DNA of 64,000 nt from Lanius collurio (lineage: Eukaryota > Chordata > Aves > Passeriformes > Laniidae), in the NCBI GenBank assembly GCA_020086605.1, contig JACBWW010000003.1, forward strand, positions 59,197,923-59,261,922, written 5' to 3'. A model generated the notes under the pieces. That model made no database searches. It was not told the origin of the DNA and was given only the letters and a program-made list of their open reading frames with translations. The translations under genes and the position numbers were made by a program. Positions 13,145-24,800 of the stretch are shown here, piece after piece (positions within the stretch are counted from its first letter, which is position 1; each line of letters starts with the position of its first letter).

Positions 13145-13352
13145 GAGTCACACATGGCACCCTGCATTGGGTGTCCCTTCCTCTAAGTCTTTAATTTGGT
13201 TCCCACCTGCCATTTGTCCCTGTGCTCCTCTGAGCTTTTGGAAATGGGCCTTTGATGGGCTGATTGGTCCTGGGAACTGCCAGGGCAGGGGATTATATGG
13301 TCTTGTCCTCCTGTGCTCTTTGGTGTGTGTGCAGATGTGCTTTTAGTCCATA
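13145..13352 (+). repeat. Unnamed GC-rich interspersed repeat, copy B
   Basis: This block aligns by eye with 7085-7290 over its whole length. Shared ordered blocks include 'gtcccttcctct', 'tttgtc(c/t)(c/t)tgtgc', 'ctcctctg', 'gatgggctga', 'tcctg' and the common terminus 'gtgcag.tg.gcttt.ag..catatta'. The right boundary coincides in both copies, as expected for a defined element end. Divergence is high, so the copies are old. Confidence 0.55.
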
Positions 13353-14110
13353 TTAATCAATACCTGGGGCTTGCTGTGCCTCTGCCATCTCCTGTCAGCT
13401 CTGCCTCCCTCTCCTGAAGCCTCAGCAGTGAGGTGATGCTCAAGGTGCCACACACTACTCTGAGCCCATCTCACACAACAGCACAACTCAGCCTCCAGCA
13501 GCAAAGAACATGATTCAGTGACCCCCATGTACCCAGCCCCATCCTCACTGCCTCTTTTATCTTCTCCCATTCCCTCTCCTTGGACAGAAGCACCTCTACT
13601 TAAGCTACTCTGATGCTGCACATTCATCCCACTCAAAGAGAGCTCATTACACAACAACCTTCACTATCCTGTAACAAACCCTCTAAACCAAAGCTTGCAT
13701 TAAAACTACACTCAGAGTAGTAAGAGCTGGAGAATTCAAATGAAAGCAATGACATTTTTTTACTGAAAAAAAAGAACAAAACCCTTCTAGTTTCCTTTCC
13801 TTTTTTCTTTGTTTTCTTATTTTGTTTCCTTTGTTATTCTTCAAGCTTCCTTCTTCTCTTCTGTTTGCCACCACCTTCCAGAAAATGGTAACAAGGGAAA
13901 ATCTAGGGAGGAAAAAAAATACCACAGCAAATACTCTAAAATATCCTACTAAACAGTCTGTCTATAAAGACTCCTTAAGTGGGAGGCAGCCTCCTGGGGA
14001 CTAAATGAAGCAGATGGGTTGACCTTGAACAGCAGCCAAACGCCTACACAGCCACTTGCTCACTCCCCCGGCAGTGGCATAGGGAAGAGAATGGGGAGAA
14101 CAAAAGTGAG
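13353..14110. other. Intergenic, nothing recognised
   Basis: This is unique-looking sequence between repeat copy B and a CR1 element, with a purine/pyrimidine-biased stretch near 13790-13860. No exon or RNA gene is supportable. Confidence 0.45.
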
Positions 14111-14770
14111 AATCATAGAATCGTTAAGGTTGGAAAAGAACTTTAGGATAACTGAGTTCAACCATTAACTGAGCACCACTCTGTTCACCTCTAACCCATG
14201 CCCCCCACTGCCACATCTACATGTTTTTGAATGCTCTGGGGAATGGTGATTCCATCACTTCCCTGTGCAGTCTGTTCCAATGCCTGACCACCCTTTCTGT
14301 GAAGAATTTTTTCCTAATACCCAATCTAAACCTCCCCTGGCACACCTTGAGGCTTTTTCCAAGTCCTATCATTTGTTGCCTGGGAGAAGAGACCAACCCC
14401 CACCTGGCTCCAGCCTCCTTTCAGGGAGCTGTAGAGAGTGATAAGGTCCCTCCTGAGCCTCCTTTTCTCCAGGCTGAACACTCCCAGCTCCCTCAGCTGC
14501 TCCTCATCAGACTGGTGCTCCAGACCCTTCCCCAGCTCTGCTGCCCTTCTCTGGACACATTCCAAGCAGTTCCATGTCTTTCTTGCAGTGAGGGGCACAA
14601 AACTAAGCCTAGGATTCAAGATGTGGCCTCACCAGTGCTGAGTACAGAGGGACAATTTCATTCCCTAGTCCTGCTGGCCACACTATTTCTGATGCAAGCC
14701 AGGATGCCTTGACTGTTCTTGGCACACTGCTGGCTCATGTTCAGCCACTGTCGACCAGCATCCCCAGAAA
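14111..14770 (-). mobile_element. CR1 LINE, 3' end fragment
   Basis: The left end 'aatcatagaatcgttaagg' is the reverse complement of the avian CR1 3' terminus (ATTCTATGATT). Next come the complement of the conserved 3' UTR/ORF2 end, with 'ctccttttctccaggctgaa', 'cagctccctcagctgctcct', 'tgctccagaccc' and 'gctcatgttcagcc'. The element is therefore on the minus strand and 5'-truncated at about 14770, as is usual for CR1. No intact reverse transcriptase frame is present. Confidence 0.9.
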
Positions 14771-14874
14771 TGTCTGCAGATCTGGAAAAGAACATTTTAA
14801 TAAATGAAGGAAAGCAAAAACCCCTAAACCAAACAACCCAACCCAAAAAATCCCCAAGCAATTCAAAGGCAAGC

Positions 14875-15205
14875 ACTCAGCACTTCCCACCAGCAGACCT
14901 GTACCCCTCCATCTTCCAGCAATGGCCACCCTGGAAGAAAATTGTCCCACCATTCTTCTCCTTCCACCTCATTGTCTTCTTGCTGAGGTCAATGTTTTAT
15001 GGCATGAAATATCCCTCTGGCCAATATAGGTCAACTGTCCTAGTTCTGTCCCCTCTCAGTCTCTTGCCCATCCTTTGCCTACTTGCTGAGGAAGGTGAGT
15101 GAAAAAAAAAAAAAAAAAACAAAAAAAAAAAGCCCTGATGCTGTGTAAGTGTTATTCAGCAACAGCCACCACACACCTGGTCTGTTATCAACACCACCAT
15201 CAATT
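14875..15205 (+). mobile_element. LTR fragment of an endogenous retrovirus, passerine type
   Basis: Ordered phrases resemble LTRs I remember from songbird genomes: 'agcacttcccaccagcagac', 'cttcttgctgag', 'atggcatgaaatatccctct', 'ggtcaactgtcct', 'gtcccctctcag', 'gctgtgtaagtgttattcag' and 'ttatcaacac'. An A18-C-A11 run (15102-15131) interrupts it. There is no internal coding region that I can support. The family name and exact ends are uncertain, and the orientation follows the remembered consensus. Confidence 0.55.
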
Positions 15206-15809
15206 ATGACCCCCCCCGCCTTGTCCTGTGACATAGCCACAGATGTCATTCCACAAATGTCCAGACAAGTCCAATCAATTAATTTGGTCCATAACTTGTG
15301 CTCCACCCAGTAGCTTTCCACATGAGATGGTTTTGCACAACACAACAGGATGCATCGGTGAACAGAGCATATTGCCTTTCACTTTCTGCTATTTATTATA
15401 CTTTGGGCTTGAGCCACCTCCTCAGATGATGCTCTGAAATCTCTGCCTCCTGGCTCAATGGAGACATCTTTTAGTGTTCAAGGGCACAGGATTTCCTCAT
15501 CTGAGCCCACTGTGTGAACAATCCTACCCCCTTACTCCATGTAGCTTCAGTTGCATTATGTGTAGAGGTGCCCCTTCCTATGAACATCTAGTACATCTCA
15601 GACCCTTGATACCCTCAGCTCCAGAACCCCAGAGGTCAACCTTGTGTCTTTCCAGGTGTTTTCTGTCAGAGGCTCCAGGTAAACAGAGTTTCTTACAGCT
15701 AGTACTCTCTGGACAGGCCCAAGGGTTACCAAACTGTCCTGTCTGTCCTGCTGCTGTTTAGTGACCTTGTCTGGACACCAGCTTCCCACCAAAGCCAGTC
15801 TGTTACTGC
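15206..15809. other. Region between LTR fragments, possibly retrovirus-derived
   Basis: This 600-bp stretch lies between two LTR-like segments. It contains short open frames but no recognisable retroviral protein motif. It may be decayed ERV-internal or unrelated sequence. Confidence 0.3.
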
Positions 15810-16065
15810 CCTTCTCAATGGACAGGGGAGAGAAAATATAACAAAGGGCTCCTAGGGCAAGAGGAGAGGTCATTCCTAAAATCACATCTCTCATCAATTA
15901 CCATCAGAGGCAAAACACTGATGTGCTCAGGCTTGGCCAGTAGTGGATCTGTCTTAGACCCAGTTGGCATTGCCTCTGTCAGAAATGGGGGAAGCTTCCG
16001 GCAGCTTCTCACAGAAGCCCCCCACTACCAAAATCTTGCCAGACAAACTCAAAACACTTAAAAAA
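15810..16065 (-). mobile_element. LTR fragment of an endogenous retrovirus, passerine type
   Basis: It contains 'gagagaaaatataacaaagg', 'catcaattaccatcagaggc', 'ggcttggccagtagtggat', 'cagttggcattgcctctgtc', 'gggggaagcttccggcagct' and 'tctcacagaagcc'. These match, in order, a songbird ERV LTR I remember, with a deletion in the middle. Read on the minus strand the element would start near 16065. It is old and divergent. Confidence 0.5.
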
Positions 16066-16394
16066 GTTCTTAAAGGTCACTTAATGGAAAGGACTCACAA
16101 GCTGACTGTTACACAGAACATGACTTTCCAGAAATACACTATGCCTAGGAAAGCCTTTTTATTAGTTGGTGGAAACTTGACATTTATTTTACTGACCACA
16201 TCCATGGGGATGTGATGATGCTGATCTTGCCATTACAAGCTTGGGAACTCCTGGAGAAGAAGGAAAGTCTCCATGAGATGGTTCCGATGGTTCCCCGAGC
16301 ACTTATACAGCAGCAATGCAGGGGCCAAATGCCAGACTTGGCTCATGGTCATTGCCTTTATCACAGGTCTCTCAGGCAGAGCAGAACACAGTGA
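16066..16394. other. Unassigned sequence inside the LTR cluster
   Basis: No gene or RNA is recognised. It sits between two LTR-like fragments and may belong to the same decayed insertion. Confidence 0.3.
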
Positions 16395-16600
16395 TAAGCA
16401 GCAGAGCAAACAGCGACAGACCAGTCACCACAACACTGGGTGTCACAGGGACAGCAGTGGGCTGGTCGCACCAGCTGCCAAGCACCCACCCAGTTGCTCA
16501 CTCACCCTGCTCTCAGCACCATGGTGGGAGGCTGGGATGAATAAAAGCGAGAAAATCTGTGGGTCAGATGAAGCTGCTGTCATGAGTAAAAAACAGGGGC
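16395..16600. mobile_element. Possible further LTR fragment
   Basis: Phrases such as 'cacccagttgctcactcacc' and 'aaagcgagaaaatctgtggg' resemble another part of songbird ERV LTRs. The match is short and from memory, so this call is tentative. Confidence 0.35.
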
Positions 16601-16716
16601 AAAGACAGGCCCCTGTGAGCCAGCTGCCTGGCCTGGGCTGTCCTGTGGCCACCAGCCACAGGTTGTGGCACCTCCGTGACTATCTCAGTGACTGCCCTGA
16701 ATCTTTTTCTCCCTCT

Positions 16717-17122
16717 CACAGAATCACAAAGTCACAGAATTTGGTCAGGTTGGAAGGGACAGTAGGGGGTCATCTGGTCCAACCTCTCTGCTTAAGCAGG
16801 GTCATTCTAGAGCACATTGCACAAGATTGTGTCCACCTGAATTAGTGGCGAGACTCCACACCCTCTTTAGGAAAGCTGTTTCAGTGCACGGTCACTGCAG
16901 TTCTTGGTATTCAGGTGAAACTTCCTGCACATCAGTTTCTGCCCGCTGCCTCTTGTCCTATTACGTGGTACCACCGGGCAGAGCTTGATCCATCCTCTTA
17001 GCACCCTCTCCTCAGATACTCCTGCACGAGCTCCCCTCTCAGCCACCTCTTCTGGGGGCGAACAGCCCCAGCTCCCTCAGCCTTTCCCAGTAAGAAAAAT
17101 GCTCCAGTCCCTTAACTGACCA
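16717..17122 (-). mobile_element. CR1 LINE, 3' end fragment abutting the CpG island
   Basis: The left end has repeated 'tcacagaat' units (CR1 3' microsatellite complement), followed by 'caggttggaagggaca', 'gtccaacctctctgc', 'aagcagggtc', 'ttgcacaagattgtgtcc', 'acagccccagctccctcagc' and 'atgctccagtccctt'. The element is on the minus strand. It ends within tens of bases of the PHF20L1 CpG island, so it sits in the immediate upstream promoter region. Confidence 0.9.
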
Positions 17123-18120
17123 CCTTTTTTGCCCTCCGCAGGGCAAGCCGCTCCGCTCTCCGCCGTTCCTGCGGCGGAGGCCGGCGGTGCGGGCGGGCGG
17201 CAGGAGGGCTGTGCCGCTATCAGCACCCACAGCCGCTGTCCCGGCGCCGCCGCTCTTTGTCTCGCTCGCCCCCCGCCCCTGGCGGTCACGTGCCGGGGGC
17301 GGGGCGCGTCGCGCGGCGGTGACGCGTGCGGGGCGCGGGCAGGATGGGGCGGTGAGGGGCGGCCGTGCCGGACTCCCCGCGGCAGCCGCGCCGGGCCCCG
17401 TGCGAGCCGNNNNNNNNNNNNNNNNNNNNNNNNNNNNNNNNNNNNNNNNNNNNNNNNNNNNNNNNNNNNNNNNNNNNNNNNNNNNNNNNNNNNNNNNNNN
17501 NNNNNNNNNNNNNNNNNNNNNNNNNNNNNNNNNNNNNNNNNNNNNNNNNNNNNNNNNNNNNNNNNNNNNNNNNNNNNNNNNNNNNNNNNNNNNNNNNNNN
17601 NNNNNNNNNNNNNNNNNNNNNNNNNNNNNNNNNNNNNNNNNNNNNNNNNNNNNNNNNNNNNNNNNNNNNNNNNNNNNNNNNNNNNNNNNNNNNNNNNNNN
17701 NNNNNNNNNNNNNNNNNNNNNNNNNNNNNNNNNNNNNNNNNNNNNNNNNNNNNNNNNNNNNNNNNNNNNNNNNNNNNNNNNNNNNNNNNNNNNNNNNNNN
17801 NNNNNNNNNCTCCTGTGGAAGGGCCGTGGCGGGGCGGCGCCCGTGGCTCTGCCCGCGCCGGGCCCCGCCCGCGGCCGGGGGTCCGGCGGGGCCTTCCCCG
17901 GCTGTGCCGAGAGCTGAGCCCCCTCCGGGCCGCGGCCCTCCTGCTCCGAGCCCGGCTGGGCTGGATCCTTTGTGTCTCCGCTCTCCCGGCGCTTCCACAG
18001 GAGCCCCAGGGGAGAACGGGGTCTGGGTGTCGCTCCCCCGCGGTGCGGAGCAGGGAGGCTCCGACCCCGCATCCCGGCGCTCCAGCTCGGCAGGTGGGCT
18101 TGGGGTGGTACAGGGAGCAC
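17123..18120 (+). promoter_or_regulatory. PHF20L1: CpG-island promoter of PHF20L1 (with assembly gap)
   Basis: The sequence on both sides of the gap is very GC- and CpG-rich (gcgccgccgc, gcgcgtcgcgcggcggtgac), unlike the AT-rich flanks. It holds a perfect CACGTG E-box at 17287-17292 and a GC box (GGGGGCGGGGC) at 17295-17305, and no TATA box is visible. It lies 0.6 kb upstream of the exon with the PHF20L1 start codon. The 5' untranslated exon must be within or beside the gap; a possible donor GGCAG|GTGGGC ends at 18093. Apparent long open frames across this region are only read-through of Ns and GC-rich DNA. Confidence 0.8.
17410..17809. other. Assembly gap (400 N)
   Basis: Exactly 400 Ns lie inside the CpG island, so the length may be an estimate or a placeholder. 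Such GC-rich promoter gaps are common in short-read bird assemblies. The transcription start and first exon of PHF20L1 may be hidden here. Confidence 0.99.
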
Positions 18121-18728
18121 CGCAGAAAGTCACGATGATAGTGACAGTAGTTGCACAGAGAAGGGATTTTTTTTTTTTTTTGATAGTGACTGAGCTACAG
18201 AATAAAATTAGAAGCCAGTTGTGACTGAAACTCAGTGCTATAAGTGTGACTCCAGAGTGCATACAAAAACTCAAGATGGGTTTTTGTTTATTTTTGTTTG
18301 TGCTTATTTCACCTTACTTGTCCTTTGGGCCAGGTTTATCTGTTCTTGGTAAGTTTTTCTTGGCCTTTTCCACACCCCAGCAGAGCACACATGTTGACTA
18401 TAAGTCAACTTAAATTTTGCTCTAAAGGTATGCCAAAGAGTTACAGTTTAATACAGTTCCAGAGATGAGCACTACAGGTTTTTTCTTCTTGTTTTTTGAC
18501 TTAAGGTTTTTTTCGAAGGGATAGAAATCTGAATGAAAGTACATCTGAATGTTTCTTGGTGCCTTTTTTGGGCCTCGACTGTATTTCTGTAAACTAAGCA
18601 GTTAATACAAAGTCAGGGTCAAAATTCTGCATCTTTTTACCCTCTGGAATATATTTGCATTTTACATGTCTTGTTACATTTTAAACAACATAATGTGTTT
18701 TAATGCAACTTTTTTCCTTTGTTCAAAG
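18121..18728 (+). other. PHF20L1: PHF20L1 5' leader intron (probable)
   Basis: This AT-rich sequence lies between the CpG island and the start-codon exon, with a T15-like run near 18166-18181. It ends in a good acceptor (ttttttcctttgttcaaag). No other feature is seen. Confidence 0.6.
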
Positions 18729-18834
18729 GTTGTGAAAAAGACAATATCAAGATGAGTAAAAAGCCTCCAAATCGTCCTGGAATCACGTTTGAGATTGGTG
18801 CTCGTTTGGAGGCACTGGACTATTTACAAAAATG
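18729..18834 (+). CDS. PHF20L1: PHF20L1 coding exon 1 (start codon; start of Tudor 1)
   Basis: The exon follows ttgttcaaag and has a 23-nt leader before ATG at 18752. Codons 1-27 read [20 protein letters not shown] and on to LQK, identical to the human N-terminus as I recall it, which fixes the start. The exon ends with TG of Trp28, completed by G of the next exon. The donor GTACGG is weak. If the intron were retained, the frame would run on to a stop at 18931 and give a truncated product lacking a complete Tudor domain. Y24 of the aromatic cage lies here. Confidence 0.95.
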
Positions 18835-21800
18835 GTACGGAAGACATTGTGCAGTATTTGCTGAGAGCATAATTATTTTGTGTAGTTTGTGTGCTTTGAT
18901 AACTTACTATAAAAATCAGTGCACTTATTAATTGACGATTTCCACATGTGAACTTTACAAATTTCCAGCTAAATCTGTTAAAACTGTTAGGTTTTAGGAA
19001 AATATTCCCTCTTCAGAAATCGAGCTAAATGTTTCTATGGGTTTTTGTTTATTTACTCTTAGTGGCTTGTGTGGCTGTAATGAGCAAAGAGCCTTTCTGG
19101 AGTAGTGTGGAATTCAGTGTCATGGCCGAGGTGATCGGGTGTCAATGTGCAAACTTCATGATCAAAGACTTCCTTTGTTTTCATATGAAGGCATGCAAGG
19201 GGAGTTGTGTTGTATTCAGATGTCACACTTGACAGGTTCACAAAACTGATTCCTAAAAACGCCCCCTACATCCTGAATTCGAGTTCATGGGATAGGCAGG
19301 TACAGTTGTGTTTGTATCAAACAGCTGGAGGAATGAAGTGCTTAAAACTGTGACTCTACAACCACCCAGGTGTATTGTGAGCTCAAACACTATAAAATTG
19401 AAATTGTGGGCACAAGGATCATGCTGCCCAGCCTGTGTATTGTGAAAGGAGCTGTTCTGATGAAATAAATTGTTAGTAAAAATTTTATTAAAGCAAGTAG
19501 GCTAATTTGATTGTGTGTCCTGGCCATGCCAGTTTGTTTGAAAAAATCTCTGGTTTTGTTAAAGTAAGTGACAGAAGTAGTTGATGCTTCTACTTGGAAG
19601 TTTTTTCTTAGCTGCTCTCTGATTTATAAGGGCTCAGAAATGTAGAGGTGTGTACCTGCTTTTCTGTTGCATTCCTGGAGAGCTCAGCATGTTCCTGTAA
19701 ATATCCTGTTAACTCCAAGTGATGTGAGAGAGAAGTCTGTGTTTTATTGACATACTGATATGTCGGCTCCAGTAGTTACATGCTCTGTATAAAAAGTTGG
19801 GTCAAACTTCTTACTTGCAGAGCTTTGTTTTTAATTATAGGAAAATTGTTTGTTTTAATAAATTTACTCTAAAGGACTTGGTTTACAGAACCATTCTTGT
19901 TCTTACCTGTTGCTATAGAGTGGGTTTTCAGCATGCTCATTCTGTAACTGAATGGCAGGATAAGGAAAACATCCAAATCATGCAATAAAACTTTTTGTAG
20001 CATCTTCTGTGACTAAAGATAGTTGGTTAAAGTAATCAGCTAACAAAAATTAATATGTAAAAATAGCTTCTCACTGAATATCCACTGTATAGTTTGTGTC
20101 AGACCTGCCCAGCCTTTTCACAGGCAAGTGTTGCATGTCAGTGCCAGAGTTCTTGTCCAGGTTTGAGTTGTCAGGCATGAGCCATGTCACAAGCTCTGCA
20201 GCTGAGTTGCTGGGTGTTTTCAGGAAGAATAGAATTTATCCTGAACTTTCCAGGAATTGATTTATCATCTGTACCACCAGGTAGACCCAGGTCAAGTTGA
20301 AATGCATGTAAGCATTTGTGGTGCCATATACACAAGAAAGTTAATATGAAAATTTAGCAGTTGTAGCAACAATGAGAACAGGACTCTATTTCAAATGAAC
20401 TAGTAATACAAAATGAAGTAATAATACAAAACCAAATAACTTGTGACAGAAATTCTACTGTTGAGCTATTATTAGAGTGTCAAGGGTTGCAGTGATAGTC
20501 TATGGGATTTTTTTCATTGGCTTTCTGTTGCATAAGGGGGTGGTGGATGTTTTTAAAATTCTTTCTATATATAATCTGTATGCATTCCCCTCATTTGCAT
20601 GCAGAAATACATACTTCAAAGAAAATAAACTTGCTGAATTTGCATGAAATCTCTCTATTATTTTTTTAACAAAAGCCAAATTGAAGAGTGTTAGTATTGC
20701 TTAGCTCAGTCTTTCTACAAGTGACAAATTGAGAACACTTGCTGACAAATAGCCTTTGAAAGGGTTTTAATATTTTCTCTTCATTTTTCTGAAAGCTTGC
20801 TGTCATCTAATGATCATGACTAGTTAAAATGTTAATTAAGAAAGGCTTGTAGAGGATGTAAGAAAAAATACAGTAAAGTATGTTTTTGTTTTCTGAGATA
20901 CTTCTACAGGTCTTAAATTTTCAACTGTGTATTAGTTGCTGAAATTCAACTCATGGTATGTGGTGTTTTATTTACCTTGTGTAAACTTTTAAGATGTCAT
21001 CGGTGTACCTTGACTATTTATTGCTTAAAAGTTCTGTTGTTTTAGATGAAGTTTTTGCAAACAGTGTTTGGATCACTGGTATAATTTGTCATGTACAGTG
21101 TAGAAGACAGCCTGGTTAAACTGGTCAGCAGGGACAGACTGTCAGTGAGTGTGTTTATTTTTGCTTTATTGTGGGGGTAACTGCAATTGCTGCTTTATCA
21201 GGGACAGGAATTATGCTGTTGCAGGGGATCATCTTGCATAAAGAATTTGTACCACTTGTTCCATATAAATTCACTAAAGCAAACTATGAACTGCAGCTCT
21301 AATTGAAAGGGATACAATCATCTGTCAGCAGATAATAAATGAGATGGAACTGAAAATTAAAAAATAGAAAATTATTCAGTATATGAGATGATCAGGGGCT
21401 GGAGTGTATGACCTATGAAGAAAGAGTGAGGAAATGACTTGTTTAGCTTGGAGAAGGCTTCAGAAATCCCACTGTCAGCCTTCCAATACCTATCAGGCTG
21501 TCATCAACAAGACTTAGCCAGACCCAACAGGTAGTTACAGGACAAGACAACAGGCACAAACTGAAATGAGAGATTCAGACTACGTTTGAGGAGGATATTT
21601 TTCCCTATGGGACAGTCCAGCAGTGGATCGGGTTGGCTGAAGAGTTTATGGAGTCTCCAGCATAGAAGATTTTCAAGACTGGGATGGATAAACACTGGAA
21701 AGCCTGGCCTGTTGCCATCGCTGACCCTGCTTTGAGTGGGAGGTTGGACTAGAGGCTTTCTGAGGTTGCTTTCAGTTGGAATTCCCCTGTGATCTCATTC

Positions 21801-24800
21801 AAAAACTGATACATATGCATACACCCCCTTCTGCCTCTCACTGACACAGCAAATGAAAAAGTGGTAAAGCTGGAGATACCTGCAAGTGCATGTCTGGGTG
21901 TAAGACATTTCTCAAGCTGTCAATTCCCACAAGTAGGACATTGTCCTTGCAAAGCTGATATATTTAAAGATGCATCTCTTCCTTTTTTAATGCTTTTGTG
22001 AAGTTTTTTTTGGCTCTAACTCTCTGCTGGTTGTCCTGTAAGCAGCAGATACTGATTTGAGAAAAAAAGTTGTTTTCCTGAGACCACAGTCTTTATTAAT
22101 TTGCTCACTCTAAACTCTTAAGTTAGGTAATGATGTACGGATACATGGCCCTTGTTTCTGGAATGGAAACAGCTCTTTAAACAGGTTAGTTGTCAGAACA
22201 ACAGTACTTGCTCTTGTTATATTTGATTATCTGTATGAATTGTTTTTTTTTCCCCCCAGTAAAGGAAGGAGGAAGCCTTTTCCCTGTGAGAATGGTACAG
22301 TCCTTGCTTTGAATTTCAGTTGACTGGGTTGCCTGACAGGTGTTTGTACAGAGGGTGAAGGCTCTGCTTTATGTTTAATACAATATATGTATAATAAATG
22401 TGGGGACCTAGAAATAGGTGTTTGCAGATTTTGCAGACACCAGAACACTACTTGTGAGTAGTCAGAACAGAGGGTGTTTGGTTTTATTTCCTCTATGAGG
22501 TAGATGGAAACACTTTTTATACCATTGTTGCAATGGCAAGAAATATATGTGTGTTTGTAGACTTTGTAGGTGCTAACTTGGGCAAATTTACTAGTGTTTT
22601 TGCATTCTTTTTTACTGTTTGAAATGCCTATTGTCCTATTTCACAGGACACTTCACAACTGTTTGAAAAGTTAAAAGGATGATGTAAAAATTAAAAGTGC
22701 TGTCTGTATGGCTATTAATGTGTGTTGAGTGCATTGGAAAAAATACTTGGGTTATTTTATTTTTTTTACACTGTCAAGAAGTGAAATGGGAAGTTTTCAA
22801 TTATTTTTTATTGTATAAATGTTAGAACGCTATTGTTGCCTGGTCAGGGCTTCATAGTATAAGCTTTTAAAGCCATATAAAATTCTGAGGCTTTCCAAAA
22901 ATACTGCACAATAATAATGGGTTGGAATCACCAAGACTGGAACCGGAGAATGAAGGGCCTGCAATTTGTAAACTAGGCAGATAACATTAGCTAACAATGG
23001 TTCTCTTGCTCTTTCTTTAAAAAAAACCAAGAACAACCCCCCCTGATTTTGGATGTAACTTCATTTGTGATTATTAGATACTCTTTTCAGCACCTTATTG
23101 CAAAAGCATACCTAAAATTTGCAGGACATTGTTTCCTCCCATTAAAGGAACACCTTGACTATTGAATGTCAATGTGTTGGTCTATTTGAGTCTTTTTTGT
23201 TTGTTTGTTTTGTGAAAAGTCAGGCCTTTCCCCTAAAATTTTTAGAGTGTTTTTCTGGTTTGTGCTGATGAAATGTTGGCAAATCTGTTTGTATATCAGT
23301 TTCATTGTAATGACTCGGTGTGGCGTACTTGCTGGGGGAATTAACCTGACTGGAAAGTTGGTTTGGCCTTAGATATTATTATTCTTTGGTACTGTAAAGA
23401 ATTATATTTATATCCTCCTTTGTGGTATTTCTTCAAATGCCTACTTGTAACTTTGCAGTGGAAGGAACTTCTGCATAAAATTCCTGATGTGTATGAGATG
23501 TAATTGTCTTCATATTAAGCTTTTTAATTTATGAAATTGATTCTTTTCAGCAAATGTACAAAACCACCAGAAAGAACTTTCTGTGTAGGGGATAATTTGC
23601 AAGAGTAAATTCTGCAATACCTATGTTCTGCTCTTTTTCACTGTGGGATCAGTATTGTGAAATATTACTGTTTGTACATATTTGTGGTACATTGTGTGGC
23701 TAAATTTAGTGGGTATTGAGGGTAATAGCTTGTTGCTAAATACAAAGTTGTGTTTGGGTTGCCTAATAACCAATTGCATAGGGCTTGGGTGATTCCATCT
23801 CTAAGGACATACCTCATGGACTTTTAGAAAGACTTTGACGGCAGAAATTGTATTTAGCAAAGAGAAATTAACCTATAAATACCTTGAACTTCATTTCTTA
23901 TTTAAATTGACCTCTAGTAAGAATTAATACTTTGCATATATTCTTTTATTAACTGATGCTAACTTTTGCTCTTGATTTTCTATCTGTAATAATGTCCTGA
24001 TTCTTGGCTTGCTGAATCATCTTTATAATTATCTTCATTTTAAAATATTTGTCTCTAAACTGTGCTCTCTATTTTATTTTCCCCTCTTAATGTGATTTTC
24101 TCTTTCCAGGACGGTGCTGTATTTTCCCAGTTTATCCCTTCTGTTGTCTTCTCACACAGTGCTGGGAATGGTGACTTGGCTGCTGCTGACCAGAGAGAGC
24201 TCCTGGCCATAACAAGGGAGCTGCTATAGGGACGTGCCGTAATGGGAGCAGAGTGTTTGCACTGGACATGTGTAGGAAAAGGAGGATTCTCTTTTAGCTG
24301 GTTGGCCCTGAATTTTGTAAAGCGACCATGGTTTTGCATCGCTGGCTGGCATGCATAAACCTAGGATTTCTAACTGTACTGGGAAAGGGCACCACCGTTC
24401 TTGGCTTCCATTTCACTACCGAGGCACAAGCTCTCATTCCTTATTGCTGCAAAATGAACTTTCTGTCCTGTTGCTTTTCTGGTGTATTTCCTTCCTTCTC
24501 TCTCTTAAATACATTCTGTGTCATCCTTCTACTTTGAACTCCTTTAGGTAATGCTTGCTGTAACAGCAGTAGTAGCAGTAACTTTACTTTTTCCTCTGCT
24601 TTGCTCCTCTTTCTGCTTATCTTGAGGCTTAGTGTAAAGTTATAAGAAGTCTGAAATTGGAACATTCTGGAAGATGAAAAAAATTAGAAACTTTATGATA
24701 TAATTGCTAAGTGTAGCAGCATATGGACTTAAAGTATAATCAGAAGCAGGGCTTAGGAAAACCATCTCATGGCTGACTTATTTTCTTGAAGCCTTGTTCA

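Noticed and set aside
14221..14712. 163-codon plus-strand open frame and overlapping minus-strand frames
   Set aside because: They lie entirely within a CR1 3' fragment read in antisense; not a host gene.
17039..18274. Very long open frames (257-411 codons) on both strands
   Set aside because: They exist only because the 400 Ns have no stops and the flanks are a GC-rich CpG island.
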